NCBI GenBank assembly: GCA_050951465.1
Contig: JBMNJC010000028.1
Location: 1-64,000, forward strand
Source: JAAZHD01 sp012510895
GTDB lineage: Bacteria; Bacillota; Clostridia; Caldicoprobacterales; DTU083
Direction: 5' to 3'
DNA length: 64,000 nucleotides
Below are positions 1-8,028 of the stretch, in pieces (the stretch's first letter is position 1; every line of letters starts with the position of its first letter). The notes beneath the pieces were generated by a model. The model made no database searches and was not told the origin of the DNA. It saw nothing but the letters and a program-made list of their open reading frames with translations. The position numbers and the translations under genes were made by a program.

Positions 1-9
1 GAATAATAT

Positions 10-84
10 TCCTCAGTAGCTCAATGGCAGAGCACTCGGCTGTTAACCGAGGGGTTACTGGTTCGAGTCCAGTCTGGGGAGCCA
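10..84 (+). tRNA. tRNA-Asn (anticodon GTT)
   Basis: A complete cloverleaf can be folded. The 7-bp acceptor stem pairs TCCTCAG (10-16) with CTGGGGA (74-80), with one T-G wobble. The T arm holds GGTTCGAGTCC, and the anticodon loop CTGTTAA gives anticodon GTT. The CCA end (82-84) is encoded. A terminator follows directly. Any promoter lies upstream of the window. Confidence 0.97.
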
Positions 85-95
85 TAATAAAAATC

Positions 96-123
96 CCTAA
101 CCGAATTATTGGTTAGGTTTTTT
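96..123 (+). terminator. Rho-independent terminator after tRNA-Asn
   Basis: A 7-bp perfect stem, CCTAACC (96-102) and GGTTAGG (111-117), closes an 8-nt loop and is followed by six T residues. It ends the tRNA transcript and separates it from the convergent phosphoesterase gene. Confidence 0.9.
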
Positions 124-127
124 CATT

Positions 128-1042
128 TTACTCTCTGTTTTTCCTTTTCCTTAATGTAACTGTTACAATTTCCGGTCTGTTGAATACCCTTAATGGAAAG
201 ATGCTGTTCCCAAGGCCTCTGCTTACATACATGGTTGTTGAATCTTTCTCATGTCTGCCGCTTGTATATTTAGGGAACAGTCCCTGATCTGGTGCTGCCA
301 AGCCGCCTATAAACGGTAATCTGATTTGTCCGCCGTGAGCGTGGCCGGTAAATACCAAATCCATATCATACTGACAATAAAGGTTAAAAAGTTCAGGCCT
401 GTGGGAAAGCAAAATCTTAAAGTCATTTAATTCAGACCACTTATTAAGCTGTTTTTCAATTTTATCGGTATATGTGCCATCAGTATCCCCTGATGTCCCA
501 AAAGCGGGATCAGATATGCCCGTTATATGTATGGTGCTCATTCCTTTCGAAAGCTCTGCTGCTGCATCTTCAAGAACATGCACGCCGGCTTCCGAAAGTT
601 TCTCCTTTAGGGAGGAATACTTACCGGACCATGCTTCGTGATTACCGGGAACATAATACACAGGAGCTATTTTTACAGCTCCCCGCACGAAAACCATCGC
701 TTCATCAAGATTTAATCTTCGTCTGTCAATCAGGTCTCCTGTTATTACTATGAGATCGGGAGATAAGCTTTTTACTTTATCCAATATTACAGATTGAGCA
801 TCTCCAAATCTTTTATTATGTAAATCAGATATATGTACAACTACAAAACCATCAAAATCCGTGGGTATTTTGGCATTATAATAGACGGTTTTATTAATGA
901 CAATACTATTGTTCTGATAATAAAAGAACACAAATAAACCGATTATGCAGGCAAGAAATATTAAAATCATTTTAACTCTCCTGGAAGACTTCCGCACATA
1001 TATTTTTTTAACAAAATTAAATGGGTTCTTTGCCTTTTTCAT
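128..1042 (-). CDS. Membrane-anchored metallophosphoesterase (YkuE/YaeI-like)
   Basis: This 304-residue protein has a basic N-terminus, one membrane segment at about residues 24-42, and then a calcineurin-like phosphoesterase domain. The metal-binding motifs appear in order: ISDLHN near residue 71, GDLID near 101, GNHE near 133, a histidine in SHRPE, and GHAHGGQ near 234. This order matches the YkuE/YaeI branch, which acts on phosphoester substrates at the membrane; the substrate here cannot be told. The start at 1042 has GGAG about 10 nt upstream. The gene is alone on the - strand and ends just before the tRNA terminator. The family is secure; the role in this cell is inferred. Confidence 0.93.
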   Translation of the reverse strand: MKKAKNPFNFVKKIYVRKSSRRVKMILIFLACIIGLFVFFYYQNNSIVINKTVYYNAKIPTDFDGFVVVHISDLHNKRFGDAQSVILDKVKSLSPDLIVITGDLIDRRRLNLDEAMVFVRGAVKIAPVYYVPGNHEAWSGKYSSLKEKLSEAGVHVLEDAAAELSKGMSTIHITGISDPAFGTSGDTDGTYTDKIEKQLNKWSELNDFKILLSHRPELFNLYCQYDMDLVFTGHAHGGQIRLPFIGGLAAPDQGLFPKYTSGRHEKDSTTMYVSRGLGNSIFPLRVFNRPEIVTVTLRKRKNRE

Positions 1043-1227
1043 TCCCTTATTTCTCCGTTTTCAGATATATATCGGCTTATATACTATAGATGTTGGTGCT
1101 AAAGGTCTTTTTATTAAGTTGCTTTATGTTTTATCGGCACATACATAGTTCTAAATGGTTATAAGGAGATTATACCTTTTATTTATAAGCATATATACCA
1201 ATGTTAGAATGAGTCAATCAATGAATT

Positions 1228-1257
1228 TTGAACATTCATATTTCTATTTAATATAAT
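1228..1257 (+). promoter_or_regulatory. Predicted sigma-A promoter of the 1.3-6.6 kb operon
   Basis: TTGAAC (1228-1233) and TATAAT (1252-1257) are separated by 18 bp, about 75 bp before the first oxidoreductase start. The surrounding 1043-1333 gap is strongly AT-rich and no gene was seen in it. Confidence 0.5.
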
Positions 1258-1333
1258 TTATGATACATTATTACATAGGAGCATACGCATCCAAATACTA
1301 TAATAATTATAAAAATTGAAAGGGGTAGCCTAC

Positions 1334-2491
1334 ATGTCAGTTGATATTTTAAACAAATTTAAAGAAGATCAGTTGGAAAAAAAGAAAGATATACCAACCG
1401 ACAGAAAGTTCAGAGTTGGTATAATTGGTACCGGATGGATTGCACAATCCCATATTCTCAACTATAAAAAGATGCCGGATGTTGAAATAGTAGCAGGAGC
1501 TGATCTTATCCCGGGCAAAGCGAAAGCTTTTTTTGAAGAGTACGGCGTTCCGGATGCCCTTTGTTTTGAGAGCCATACTGAATTATTGAACTCGGTGGAG
1601 CTGGATGCAGTTAGCGTATGTACATACAATGCCACCCACGCTGAATGCACAATTGATGCATTGAAAAAGGGCGTAAATGTTATGCTTGAAAAACCTATGT
1701 GTGTTACCCTTGAAGAAGCCGTAGAAATTTTTAAAGCAGAGAAAGAATCCGGAAAACTTCTATCCATTGGCTTCCAACCGAGATTTGATCCCAATATGAA
1801 GAAGATAAAAGAGATTGTCGAGTCCGGGGTTCTCGGAAAGATTTATTATATACAGACCGGCGGCGGACGTCGCAGAGGTATTCCCACACCATATGGAACC
1901 TCATTTATAGAAAAAGAAACAGGCGGTATCGGAGCATTGGGCGATATTGGCTGTTATTCTCTTGATATGGTACTGAATGCTATTGGTTATCCCAAACCCT
2001 TGACCGTAACAGGCTATACTTCCGACTATTTTGGCAAGAGACCAAATTACTATAAGAACCATCCTGAATATGCGGAAGTGTTTGGTGTAGATGATTTTGC
2101 AGCAGGTTTTGTCCGTCTTGAGGGAGATATTATCCTTGATTTCAGGATTTCATGGGCAATGAATATGGATACTTCCGGAGATACTCTGATTCTCGGAACC
2201 GAAGGTGGGCTGCGAATTCCTTCCACCGAATGCTGGAATGGATCAGTCGGCGGGCCTATGAAGATTTACCATGAGGTTGCCGGCAGCCAGGTAGAAACCG
2301 AAATACCGGTTATTGAAAGCAAGGAAGATCTGTTCTACCTGAAACTGCGCTCCTTCCTTGATGCAATCAGAGACGGAGGTCCTTCTCCTGTGCCTTCCAG
2401 TCAGATTATTATTAATCAGGCAATAATTGACGGTATAGCAAAATCCGCTGCCTTAGGAAGAGAAATTGAGATTAATATACCGGAAATTTAA
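1334..2491 (+). CDS. Gfo/Idh/MocA-family NAD(P)-dependent oxidoreductase
   Basis: This 385-residue protein has an N-terminal Rossmann fold with GIIGTGWIAQSH near residue 30. The family's EKP motif (LEKPMCVTLEEA) carries the catalytic-region lysine, and a C-terminal alpha/beta substrate domain follows. Family members oxidise or epimerise sugars, inositols and related polyols with NAD(P); the substrate here is unknown. The ATG at 1334 was chosen because GAAAGGGG lies 8 nt before it; an upstream in-frame TTG at 1316 has no such site. It is the first gene of a + strand operon that continues with a VanY-type peptidase and a rhodopsin-transducer-like protein. A second, distant family member lies at 8714. 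Confidence 0.92.
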   Translation: MSVDILNKFKEDQLEKKKDIPTDRKFRVGIIGTGWIAQSHILNYKKMPDVEIVAGADLIPGKAKAFFEEYGVPDALCFESHTELLNSVELDAVSVCTYNATHAECTIDALKKGVNVMLEKPMCVTLEEAVEIFKAEKESGKLLSIGFQPRFDPNMKKIKEIVESGVLGKIYYIQTGGGRRRGIPTPYGTSFIEKETGGIGALGDIGCYSLDMVLNAIGYPKPLTVTGYTSDYFGKRPNYYKNHPEYAEVFGVDDFAAGFVRLEGDIILDFRISWAMNMDTSGDTLILGTEGGLRIPSTECWNGSVGGPMKIYHEVAGSQVETEIPVIESKEDLFYLKLRSFLDAIRDGGPSPVPSSQIIINQAIIDGIAKSAALGREIEINIPEI

Positions 2492-2543
2492 CTCATCTTA
2501 TTAGATGATGAAGAGATTAGACTGACAAAGAAGGGATAATTTC

Positions 2544-3128
2544 ATGGATTTATCTGAAAAGTGCACACTTTTACTTAACAGTGAACATCCTCTTCCATCT
2601 GACTATGTAGTTGAACTTGAGACAGTACAGGAAGTTCATCAGGTAGATAAAGATATTGCCGGTTTTGTTAGGAATATGTTGGACGATGCAAAGGCCGATG
2701 GAGTAGATCTTTTGATCTGCTCCTCTTATCGGTCGGTAGCCAGACAAAGGGAATTATTTGAACAAAGAATAAAAAAACATATGTCTGAAGGAATGACTTA
2801 TGAGGAAGCAAAGGCCAAGACAGGTCTCAGCCTTGCAATTCCGGGTCACAGCGAACATAACTCCGGGTTGGCGCTGGACATCGTAACTCCCAGATACCAG
2901 ATACTTGATGATGATTTTGACAAAACAGAAGCTTTTAAATGGCTGGATAAAAATGCTCATAAATATGGTTTTATACTACGTTATCCAAAAAACAAAACTT
3001 ATATTACTAAGATCAAATATGAACCATGGCATTATCGGTTTGTGGGGCCGGAACATGCAAAAAGGATAAAGGAAAAAGGGCTTACATTGGAGGAGTATCT
3101 GGAAGAATTGAAAAACGTATCTTCATAA
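2544..3128 (+). CDS. VanY-type D-alanyl-D-alanine carboxypeptidase family protein (M15B), no signal peptide
   Basis: This 194-residue protein shows the VanY/M15B motifs: SSYRS near residue 56, the zinc-binding block PGHSEHNSGLALD near 101-113, and the EPWHYRFVG block near 160 that supplies the last zinc ligand and the catalytic region. The family normally removes the terminal D-Ala from peptidoglycan precursors or muropeptides outside the membrane. No signal peptide or membrane segment is visible and the start has a good site (AAGGGATAA), so the product should stay in the cytoplasm unless exported by another route. The genes downstream (rhodopsin-transducer family, gamma-glutamyltransferase, MFS carrier) suggest a role in peptide or muropeptide use, which is inference. 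Confidence 0.9.
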   Translation: MDLSEKCTLLLNSEHPLPSDYVVELETVQEVHQVDKDIAGFVRNMLDDAKADGVDLLICSSYRSVARQRELFEQRIKKHMSEGMTYEEAKAKTGLSLAIPGHSEHNSGLALDIVTPRYQILDDDFDKTEAFKWLDKNAHKYGFILRYPKNKTYITKIKYEPWHYRFVGPEHAKRIKEKGLTLEEYLEELKNVSS

Positions 3129-3158
3129 GAAAATTGAAAGTGCAGGTGTGATTAATTT

Positions 3159-3536
3159 ATGGATACAAAAGCAAAAGGTTCCAAAGTTTGGCTTGTGCCT
3201 GATTGTTACTATCCTTCCATAAGCAGTCCAGGTCATTATATAAGTCATGAAGCTATCTGTGTTCTAAATACCGGCGATGAGGATGCTCATTTGAAGCTTA
3301 CCCTGTATTTTGAAGACAGAGAACCAATGAGGGACTTCAAGGCTGTTTGCCCGGCTGAAAGGACCAATCATATACGCCTGGATCAGATTAAGGACGAGAA
3401 TGGAGAAGGAATCCCCAAGGATGTACCCTATGCCATTATGCTGGAAAGCGACCGGCCGGTGGTTGTCCAGTACAGCAGATTGGATACCACACAGGCTGAA
3501 ATGAGTTTGATGACAACCATGGCACATCCACTGTAA
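3159..3536 (+). CDS. Sensory rhodopsin transducer (ASRT, PF07100-like) family protein
   Basis: This 125-residue soluble protein matches what I know of the Anabaena sensory rhodopsin transducer family: an early WLVPDCYYP motif, SHEAICVLNTGDEDA, an LYFEDREP block, an RTNHIRLD segment, and a terminal part with VVQYSRLDTTQAEMSL. The family forms beta-rich tetramers, and comparative genomics has proposed that most members bind small molecules, probably sugars or related metabolites, rather than serve rhodopsins. No rhodopsin gene is present here. It sits between a VanY-type peptidase and a gamma-glutamyltransferase, with an oxidoreductase two genes upstream, which fits a metabolite-binding role. 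The ligand is unknown. Confidence 0.85.
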   Translation: MDTKAKGSKVWLVPDCYYPSISSPGHYISHEAICVLNTGDEDAHLKLTLYFEDREPMRDFKAVCPAERTNHIRLDQIKDENGEGIPKDVPYAIMLESDRPVVVQYSRLDTTQAEMSLMTTMAHPL

Positions 3537-3572
3537 AGAAATATTCAGCTCAGATAATCCGGGAGTGGAGTA

Positions 3573-3698
3573 ATGACAGATCCAAGATTAATGGATTTAA
3601 ATGATAATAAGATAAGGGGGGCGTTTAACAGGGGTACTTTACTGATTCCTATTGCTGGCGGAACCGGAAGTTCCCTTGTTTTAGTTTATGAAATATGA
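3573..3698 (+). CDS. Small 41-residue protein, possible SMI1/KNR4 (SUKH)-like fragment
   Basis: The ORF reads MTDPRLMDLNDN, continues IRGAFNRGTLLIPIAGG and ends LVLVYEI. It has GGGAG 7 nt before its ATG and overlaps the start of the gamma-glutamyltransferase by 11 nt in another frame, so it could couple translation to that gene, which has no good site of its own. The spacing of DLN, a phenylalanine, a LxPIAxxGxG stretch and a final hydrophobic strand recalls the core of SMI1/KNR4 (SUKH) domains. The rest of such a domain is missing, so it may be a remnant. Neither function nor expression can be shown from the sequence. Confidence 0.4.
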   Translation: MTDPRLMDLNDNKIRGAFNRGTLLIPIAGGTGSSLVLVYEI

Positions 3699-5295
3699 TT
3701 CGTTAAACTATTATTATCCATCCAGACGTAATGTTGTTTATGGTACCAGAGGAATGGTGGCAACTACTCAGCCGCTGGCAGCCCAGGCAGGACTGGAAAT
3801 GATAAAAAAAGGCGGCAATGCCATAGACGCTGCAATTGCTGCGGCAGCATGTCTGACAGTGGTGGAACCTGTTTCAAACGGAATAGGCGGGGATTTGTTT
3901 GCCATAGTCTGGGCAAAGGGGGAAATATTCGGTCTGAATTCCAGCGGTCCTGCTCCTATGGATATATCGGTTCAGAAATTAAAGGAAAAGGGAATACGTA
4001 ATATTCCAAAATGTGGATGGATACCGGTTACAGTGCCCGGAATTCCTGCCGGTTGGGCAGAATTGTGGCGGAGATTCGGTCGTTTGAAATTTCCTGAGCT
4101 TTTATCTCCTGCTATTCACTTCGCACGAGAAGGTTATGCTGTCAGTCCCACCATAAGCATGTTGTGGAAGAAGGAATACGAAACATATAAACATGAACTG
4201 AAGGGAGAAGAATTTCGTTTCTGGTTTGAAACCTTTGCTCCTGAAGGGAGGGCTCCTGAACCGGGTGAAATCTGGAAGTCTGAAGCCCATGCTCAAACCT
4301 TGGAAGAGATAGGGGATACGCAATCTGAAAGTTTCTATCAGGGAAGATTAGCCGACGTGATAGATAGCTTTTCAAAAACTTACGGCGGATTTCTTCGCAA
4401 GAAAGATTTGGCTGCATTTAAACCTGAATGGGTGAAGCCGGTATCTGTAAACTATCGGGGTTATGATGTGTGGGAGATACCTCCTAACGGACATGGCATT
4501 GTTGCTTTGATGGCACTGAATTTAGCAAAGGGCTTCAGTTTTACTGACAGGGATAGTTCTGAAACCTGCCACAGACAAATTGAATCAATGAAATTAGCAT
4601 ATGCTGACGGGCTGGAATACATCTCTGATCCAAAATATATGACAGTTGATGTAAAAGATCTGTTATCTGAATCTTATGCCGAGGAAAGAAGGAAGTTAAT
4701 CGGCGATACAGCTATTATTCCGATCCATGGACGTCCTTCATCGGGGGGAACAGTATATCTTGCTGCAGCTGACGGGGAAGGCAATATGGTATCTTTGATC
4801 CAAAGCAATTATAATCAATTCGGATCAGGACTGGTTGTTCCGGGAACAGGCATTGCACTGCATAACAGGGGTGCCAACTTTAATATGGACGAAACACACA
4901 GCAATTGCATTGCCGGCGGAAAGAAACCTTATCATACCATTATTCCGGGATTTTTAAGCAAGGATGGAAACCCGATTGGTCCTTTCGGGGTTATGGGAGG
5001 ATTTATGCAGCCTCAGGGTCATTTTCAGGTTATAATGAATACCATAGATTTTCATCTTAACCCGCAGCAGGCCCTGGACGCACCCAGATGGAGATGGGTG
5101 GAAGGCAAACGAATTGAATTTGAGCCCGGTTTTCCGAGTTCTGTTATAGATGAGTTAAAGAGGAGGGGTCATGAAATCAGGGTACAGGAAGGTTTGGGCG
5201 GTTTTGGCAAAGGTCAGATAATCTGGAGAACGGAAAAGGGAAGTTTATGCGGGGGCACTGAGCCGCGTGCAGACGGGGCAATTGCCGTCTGGTAG
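3688..5295 (+). CDS. Gamma-glutamyltransferase family protein (YwrD-like), cytoplasmic
   Basis: This 535-residue Ntn-hydrolase is of the gamma-glutamyltransferase family, which cleaves or transfers gamma-glutamyl groups of glutathione and gamma-glutamyl peptides. The precursor normally cuts itself before a threonine that becomes the nucleophile; here that is most likely Thr355 in the SSGGTVYLA block, followed by the small subunit with SLIQSNYNQFGSG and GGFMQPQGH. The N-terminal PSRRNVVYGTRGMVATT resembles B. subtilis YwrD. There is no signal peptide, unlike secreted GGTs. The start overlaps the 41-residue ORF and has only a weak ribosome binding site of its own. The next gene is an MFS carrier, so import followed by intracellular hydrolysis is plausible. 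Confidence 0.92.
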   Translation: MKYDSLNYYYPSRRNVVYGTRGMVATTQPLAAQAGLEMIKKGGNAIDAAIAAAACLTVVEPVSNGIGGDLFAIVWAKGEIFGLNSSGPAPMDISVQKLKEKGIRNIPKCGWIPVTVPGIPAGWAELWRRFGRLKFPELLSPAIHFAREGYAVSPTISMLWKKEYETYKHELKGEEFRFWFETFAPEGRAPEPGEIWKSEAHAQTLEEIGDTQSESFYQGRLADVIDSFSKTYGGFLRKKDLAAFKPEWVKPVSVNYRGYDVWEIPPNGHGIVALMALNLAKGFSFTDRDSSETCHRQIESMKLAYADGLEYISDPKYMTVDVKDLLSESYAEERRKLIGDTAIIPIHGRPSSGGTVYLAAADGEGNMVSLIQSNYNQFGSGLVVPGTGIALHNRGANFNMDETHSNCIAGGKKPYHTIIPGFLSKDGNPIGPFGVMGGFMQPQGHFQVIMNTIDFHLNPQQALDAPRWRWVEGKRIEFEPGFPSSVIDELKRRGHEIRVQEGLGGFGKGQIIWRTEKGSLCGGTEPRADGAIAVW

Positions 5296-5349
5296 TTATA
5301 TCAGTTTTTTCATTGACTGTAGTAAGAAATATAGACAAGGATGAAGTTA

Positions 5350-6603
5350 ATGGACATAAATAAAAGAAATTATTTTTTTATGTTTTTGGACCCGATTTTA
5401 TTTGTAAATGCAATGTCTCTTATATCAATAAATGCAGTTATACCTAATTTTCTTAATGATCTGGGTGCATCAGCCTATCAGATAAGTATTGCCATTGCGC
5501 TGGTAAGTATCGGTACTTTTATCTCACAGCCCTTGTTTGCACAGGCTGCTATGAATCAACCCAATAAATCAGCATCTTTTGCCAGATTGCTGTTTTTCCA
5601 GCGTTTGCTTTTTTTAGCCTATGTATTGTCCATACCTTTGACTGTCAGGTATAATCCAGGCTTGGCAATTGTGTTGTTCCTACTCTTCTGGGGCATTTTT
5701 AATTTCTTTGTCGGATGTTATTCACCCTTTTATATGAGTATACTTTACAAAGTGATTCCCGGTAATCAGCGCGGGAGGCTGATAGGTTATGCAGATTCGG
5801 CAGGCTACGCTCTGGCTCTTGGTTCTGCGGTGCTGATAGGAATTATTCTGGAAAATATGTCTTTTCCCTATAATTATACATGCATCTTCGCTATCGGAAT
5901 CAGTCTGCTGAATATAAATGCATGGGGTTTTTCGATGATCAGGGAAGAGCCTGATAAGGTAGAAAAAAAGCCCATTGATTACTTAAGATATATCCGGCAG
6001 GTTCCTCATGCTTTAAAGGCACGGAAGGAGTTTGCCAAAACGGTAATTGGAAACGGTTTTATGGTAATTTCGAATGTTGCCTTATCTTTTTATGCATTGA
6101 TAGCAATAAGAAATTTCGGGGCAGGGCCGGAACAGGTTGCCATATTCACCGGAATCGGGGTTATAGTCAATATTCTTGCAAGTACAGTTTACGGGGTTAT
6201 AGGAGATCGGTTCGGGCATATCTATGTTTTGATAACTGCATCCATTTTCAGCGCGGCCGCCGCTATAATTGTATATTCCATAAATGCACTTTTTGCTGTA
6301 AATATAGGATTTGCACTGTCCAGTCTGTCAGCATGCGGCTACAGAATCAGCAGCGGCATAAATGTTATGGATCACAGCCCTAAAGGCGAGATACCGCTTT
6401 ATATCAGCGTAAATGCTATGATTACCTTGGTAGCCTCTTCCCTGGTTACATTGATGATGGGAGCAATAATCGATATTTTTTCATTTACTCCATTATATCT
6501 GATTACAGGTATCTGCGGTGCCGCCAGTTTTTTTATCTTTTATCGGATCTGTAAAGAAGACAGGAAGAGGGAACTGATAACAGATAATATATCTGCTAAA
6601 TAA
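5350..6603 (+). CDS. MFS transporter
   Basis: This 417-residue, very hydrophobic protein has about 12 predicted membrane segments and a central loop near residues 200-225 (EEPDKVEKKPIDYLRY) typical of the major facilitator superfamily. A basic GNQRGRLIGYADS stretch, resembling the MFS loop between helices 4 and 5 or the A-motif region, lies near 140. The substrate is unknown; the upstream peptidase and gamma-glutamyltransferase suggest peptide or amino-acid-derived compounds. AAGGA lies 8 nt before the ATG at 5350, which is why this start was preferred to the ATG at 5341. It is the last gene of its operon; a bidirectional terminator follows. Confidence 0.9.
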   Translation: MDINKRNYFFMFLDPILFVNAMSLISINAVIPNFLNDLGASAYQISIAIALVSIGTFISQPLFAQAAMNQPNKSASFARLLFFQRLLFLAYVLSIPLTVRYNPGLAIVLFLLFWGIFNFFVGCYSPFYMSILYKVIPGNQRGRLIGYADSAGYALALGSAVLIGIILENMSFPYNYTCIFAIGISLLNINAWGFSMIREEPDKVEKKPIDYLRYIRQVPHALKARKEFAKTVIGNGFMVISNVALSFYALIAIRNFGAGPEQVAIFTGIGVIVNILASTVYGVIGDRFGHIYVLITASIFSAAAAIIVYSINALFAVNIGFALSSLSACGYRISSGINVMDHSPKGEIPLYISVNAMITLVASSLVTLMMGAIIDIFSFTPLYLITGICGAASFFIFYRICKEDRKRELITDNISAK

Positions 6604-6610
6604 AGCTTAA

Positions 6611-6646
6611 AAAATAAAGGGACATGATGAATGTCCCATTTTATTT
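6611..6646. terminator. Bidirectional terminator between MFS gene and idh
   Basis: GGGACAT (6619-6625) and ATGTCCC (6631-6637) form a 7-bp stem with a 5-nt loop. It is flanked by AAAATAAA on one side and TTTTATTT on the other, giving a U-tract in both directions for the convergent genes. Confidence 0.85.
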
Positions 6647-6668
6647 ATATAGTTCAGAACAAAAGCAA

Positions 6669-7868
6669 TTATTTTTGATATTCTTCCCACTTTTGTTCCA
6701 ACGTAGGATCTGAAAGTGTGTTCATTATATACTCTGCATATTCCGAACCGGTAGCACCTGTATCGCGGCCTGTTATCTGAATTTTTTTCTCATATTGGCT
6801 GCAGATATCCAGGGCTATTTCCAATTTTTTTGCTTTTTCCGGATAGCCAATATGACTCAACAGCATTCCGGCGGCGCGAATCATGCTGCTGGGATCAGCA
6901 TACTTGGCCCGGCCTTCCTCAACCATTCGCGGGGCAGAACCATGTATAGCTTCAAACATGGCATAACGTTTGCCGATATTTGCACTGCCGGCTGTGCCGA
7001 CACCGCCTTGAAACTCAGCAGCTTCATCAGTAAGAATATCTCCATAGAGGTTCGGCAGCACCATTACTTTAAACTGGGTTCGTCGTTTTTCATCCACCAG
7101 CTTGGCGGTCATAATATCTATGTACCAGTCATCCCATTCCACTTCCGGGTATTCTTCTGCTACCTGCTTGGCTACATCAAGAAATTTACCGTCAGTGGTT
7201 TTTACCACATTGGCTTTTGTAACAACAGTTACTTTATTTATCTTATTTTTGCTGGCATAATCAAAAGCAGCTTTTATAATGCGGTAGGAACCTTCCTGAG
7301 TTGTAACTGTAAAGTCCAGAGCCAAATCTTCATCAACATGGATGCCGTCGCTGCCTAAGGCATAAGCACCTTCGGTGTTTTCACGGAAGAAAACCCAATC
7401 GATACCCTGTTCCGGAACCTTAACAGGCCGTACATTTGCAAACAAATCCAGTTCCTTTCTCATGGCCACATTGGCGCTTTCAATATTCGGCCAGGGGTCG
7501 CCAGCTCTGGGTGTAGTGGTGGGGCCTTTTAAAATTACGTGGCATTGCTTAAGTTCTTCCAGTACATCATCGGGGATTGCTTTTCCTTGAGCAGCCCTAT
7601 TTTCAATAGTCAAACCGTCGATTACACGAAACTCAACTTTTCCTTCCTTTGCTTCTTCCTGTAATAAGAATTCCAGTACCTTATGTGCTTCTGCTGTAAT
7701 ATAGGGGCCGATTCCGTCTCCGCCGACAATACCGATAACAATGGGATGCAGGTTCTCATAATTTATAAAATCCTGCACTTCCTTCATTTTATCAATCCTG
7801 GCAAATTGAGCTTCCAATAATTTACCCAGGTGTTCTTTTGCTCTTTCAATAGCTACTTTCCGATTCAT
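6669..7868 (-). CDS. Isocitrate/isopropylmalate dehydrogenase family protein (probable isocitrate dehydrogenase)
   Basis: This 399-residue protein is of the beta-decarboxylating dehydrogenase family. It has GDGIGP near residue 52, the substrate-binding arginines in PRAGDPWPN and FANVRPV, ENTEGAYALGSDG, and the nucleotide/metal block NLYGDILTDEAAEFQGG followed by FEAIHGSAP. The architecture fits clostridial NAD(P)-isocitrate dehydrogenases (isocitrate to 2-oxoglutarate) better than LeuB, but cofactor and substrate were not tested. The ATG at 7868 has GGAGG 5 nt before it and was preferred to an in-frame ATG at 7886 with no site. It is a single gene with its own promoter and a shared terminator. 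Confidence 0.9.
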   Translation of the reverse strand: MNRKVAIERAKEHLGKLLEAQFARIDKMKEVQDFINYENLHPIVIGIVGGDGIGPYITAEAHKVLEFLLQEEAKEGKVEFRVIDGLTIENRAAQGKAIPDDVLEELKQCHVILKGPTTTPRAGDPWPNIESANVAMRKELDLFANVRPVKVPEQGIDWVFFRENTEGAYALGSDGIHVDEDLALDFTVTTQEGSYRIIKAAFDYASKNKINKVTVVTKANVVKTTDGKFLDVAKQVAEEYPEVEWDDWYIDIMTAKLVDEKRRTQFKVMVLPNLYGDILTDEAAEFQGGVGTAGSANIGKRYAMFEAIHGSAPRMVEEGRAKYADPSSMIRAAGMLLSHIGYPEKAKKLEIALDICSQYEKKIQITGRDTGATGSEYAEYIMNTLSDPTLEQKWEEYQK

Positions 7869-7928
7869 ATGTACCTCCGTGTTCATTTTTTTCTTTTATA
7901 TTAAAAACCATGCTTGAATATTAAATTA

Positions 7929-7957
7929 ATTATATATCATGTACTGTTATTTTACAA
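7929..7957 (-). promoter_or_regulatory. Predicted sigma-A promoter of the dehydrogenase gene
   Basis: On the - strand, TTGTAA (7957-7952) and a perfect TATAAT (7934-7929) are 17 bp apart, about 60 bp before the dehydrogenase start at 7868. Confidence 0.5.
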
Positions 7958-7970
7958 ACAAAGAACCATA

Positions 7971-8005
7971 ATAAAAGAGGCATATCCTATATGGACAATG
8001 CCTCT
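7971..8005 (-). terminator. Terminator of the CotF-like gene
   Basis: AGAGGCAT (7976-7983) and ATGCCTCT (7998-8005) form an 8-bp stem. Read on the - strand it is followed by TTTTATTAT. It separates the coat gene from the dehydrogenase promoter. Confidence 0.8.
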
Positions 8006-8028
8006 ATTTCTCCTTGAATTCATTATTA

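Noticed and set aside
472..753. 93-residue + strand ORF opposite the phosphoesterase
   Set aside because: It lies wholly inside the antisense of a well-supported gene, has no ribosome binding site and no recognisable motif.
1140..1200. Hairpin-like GGTTATAA / TTATACC followed by TTTTATTT before the first oxidoreductase
   Set aside because: The stem is short, AT-rich and bulged, and no gene upstream on the + strand needs a terminator.
6795..7358. 187-residue + strand ORF opposite the dehydrogenase
   Set aside because: It is a frame shadow of the conserved - strand dehydrogenase, with a composition that matches no known family.
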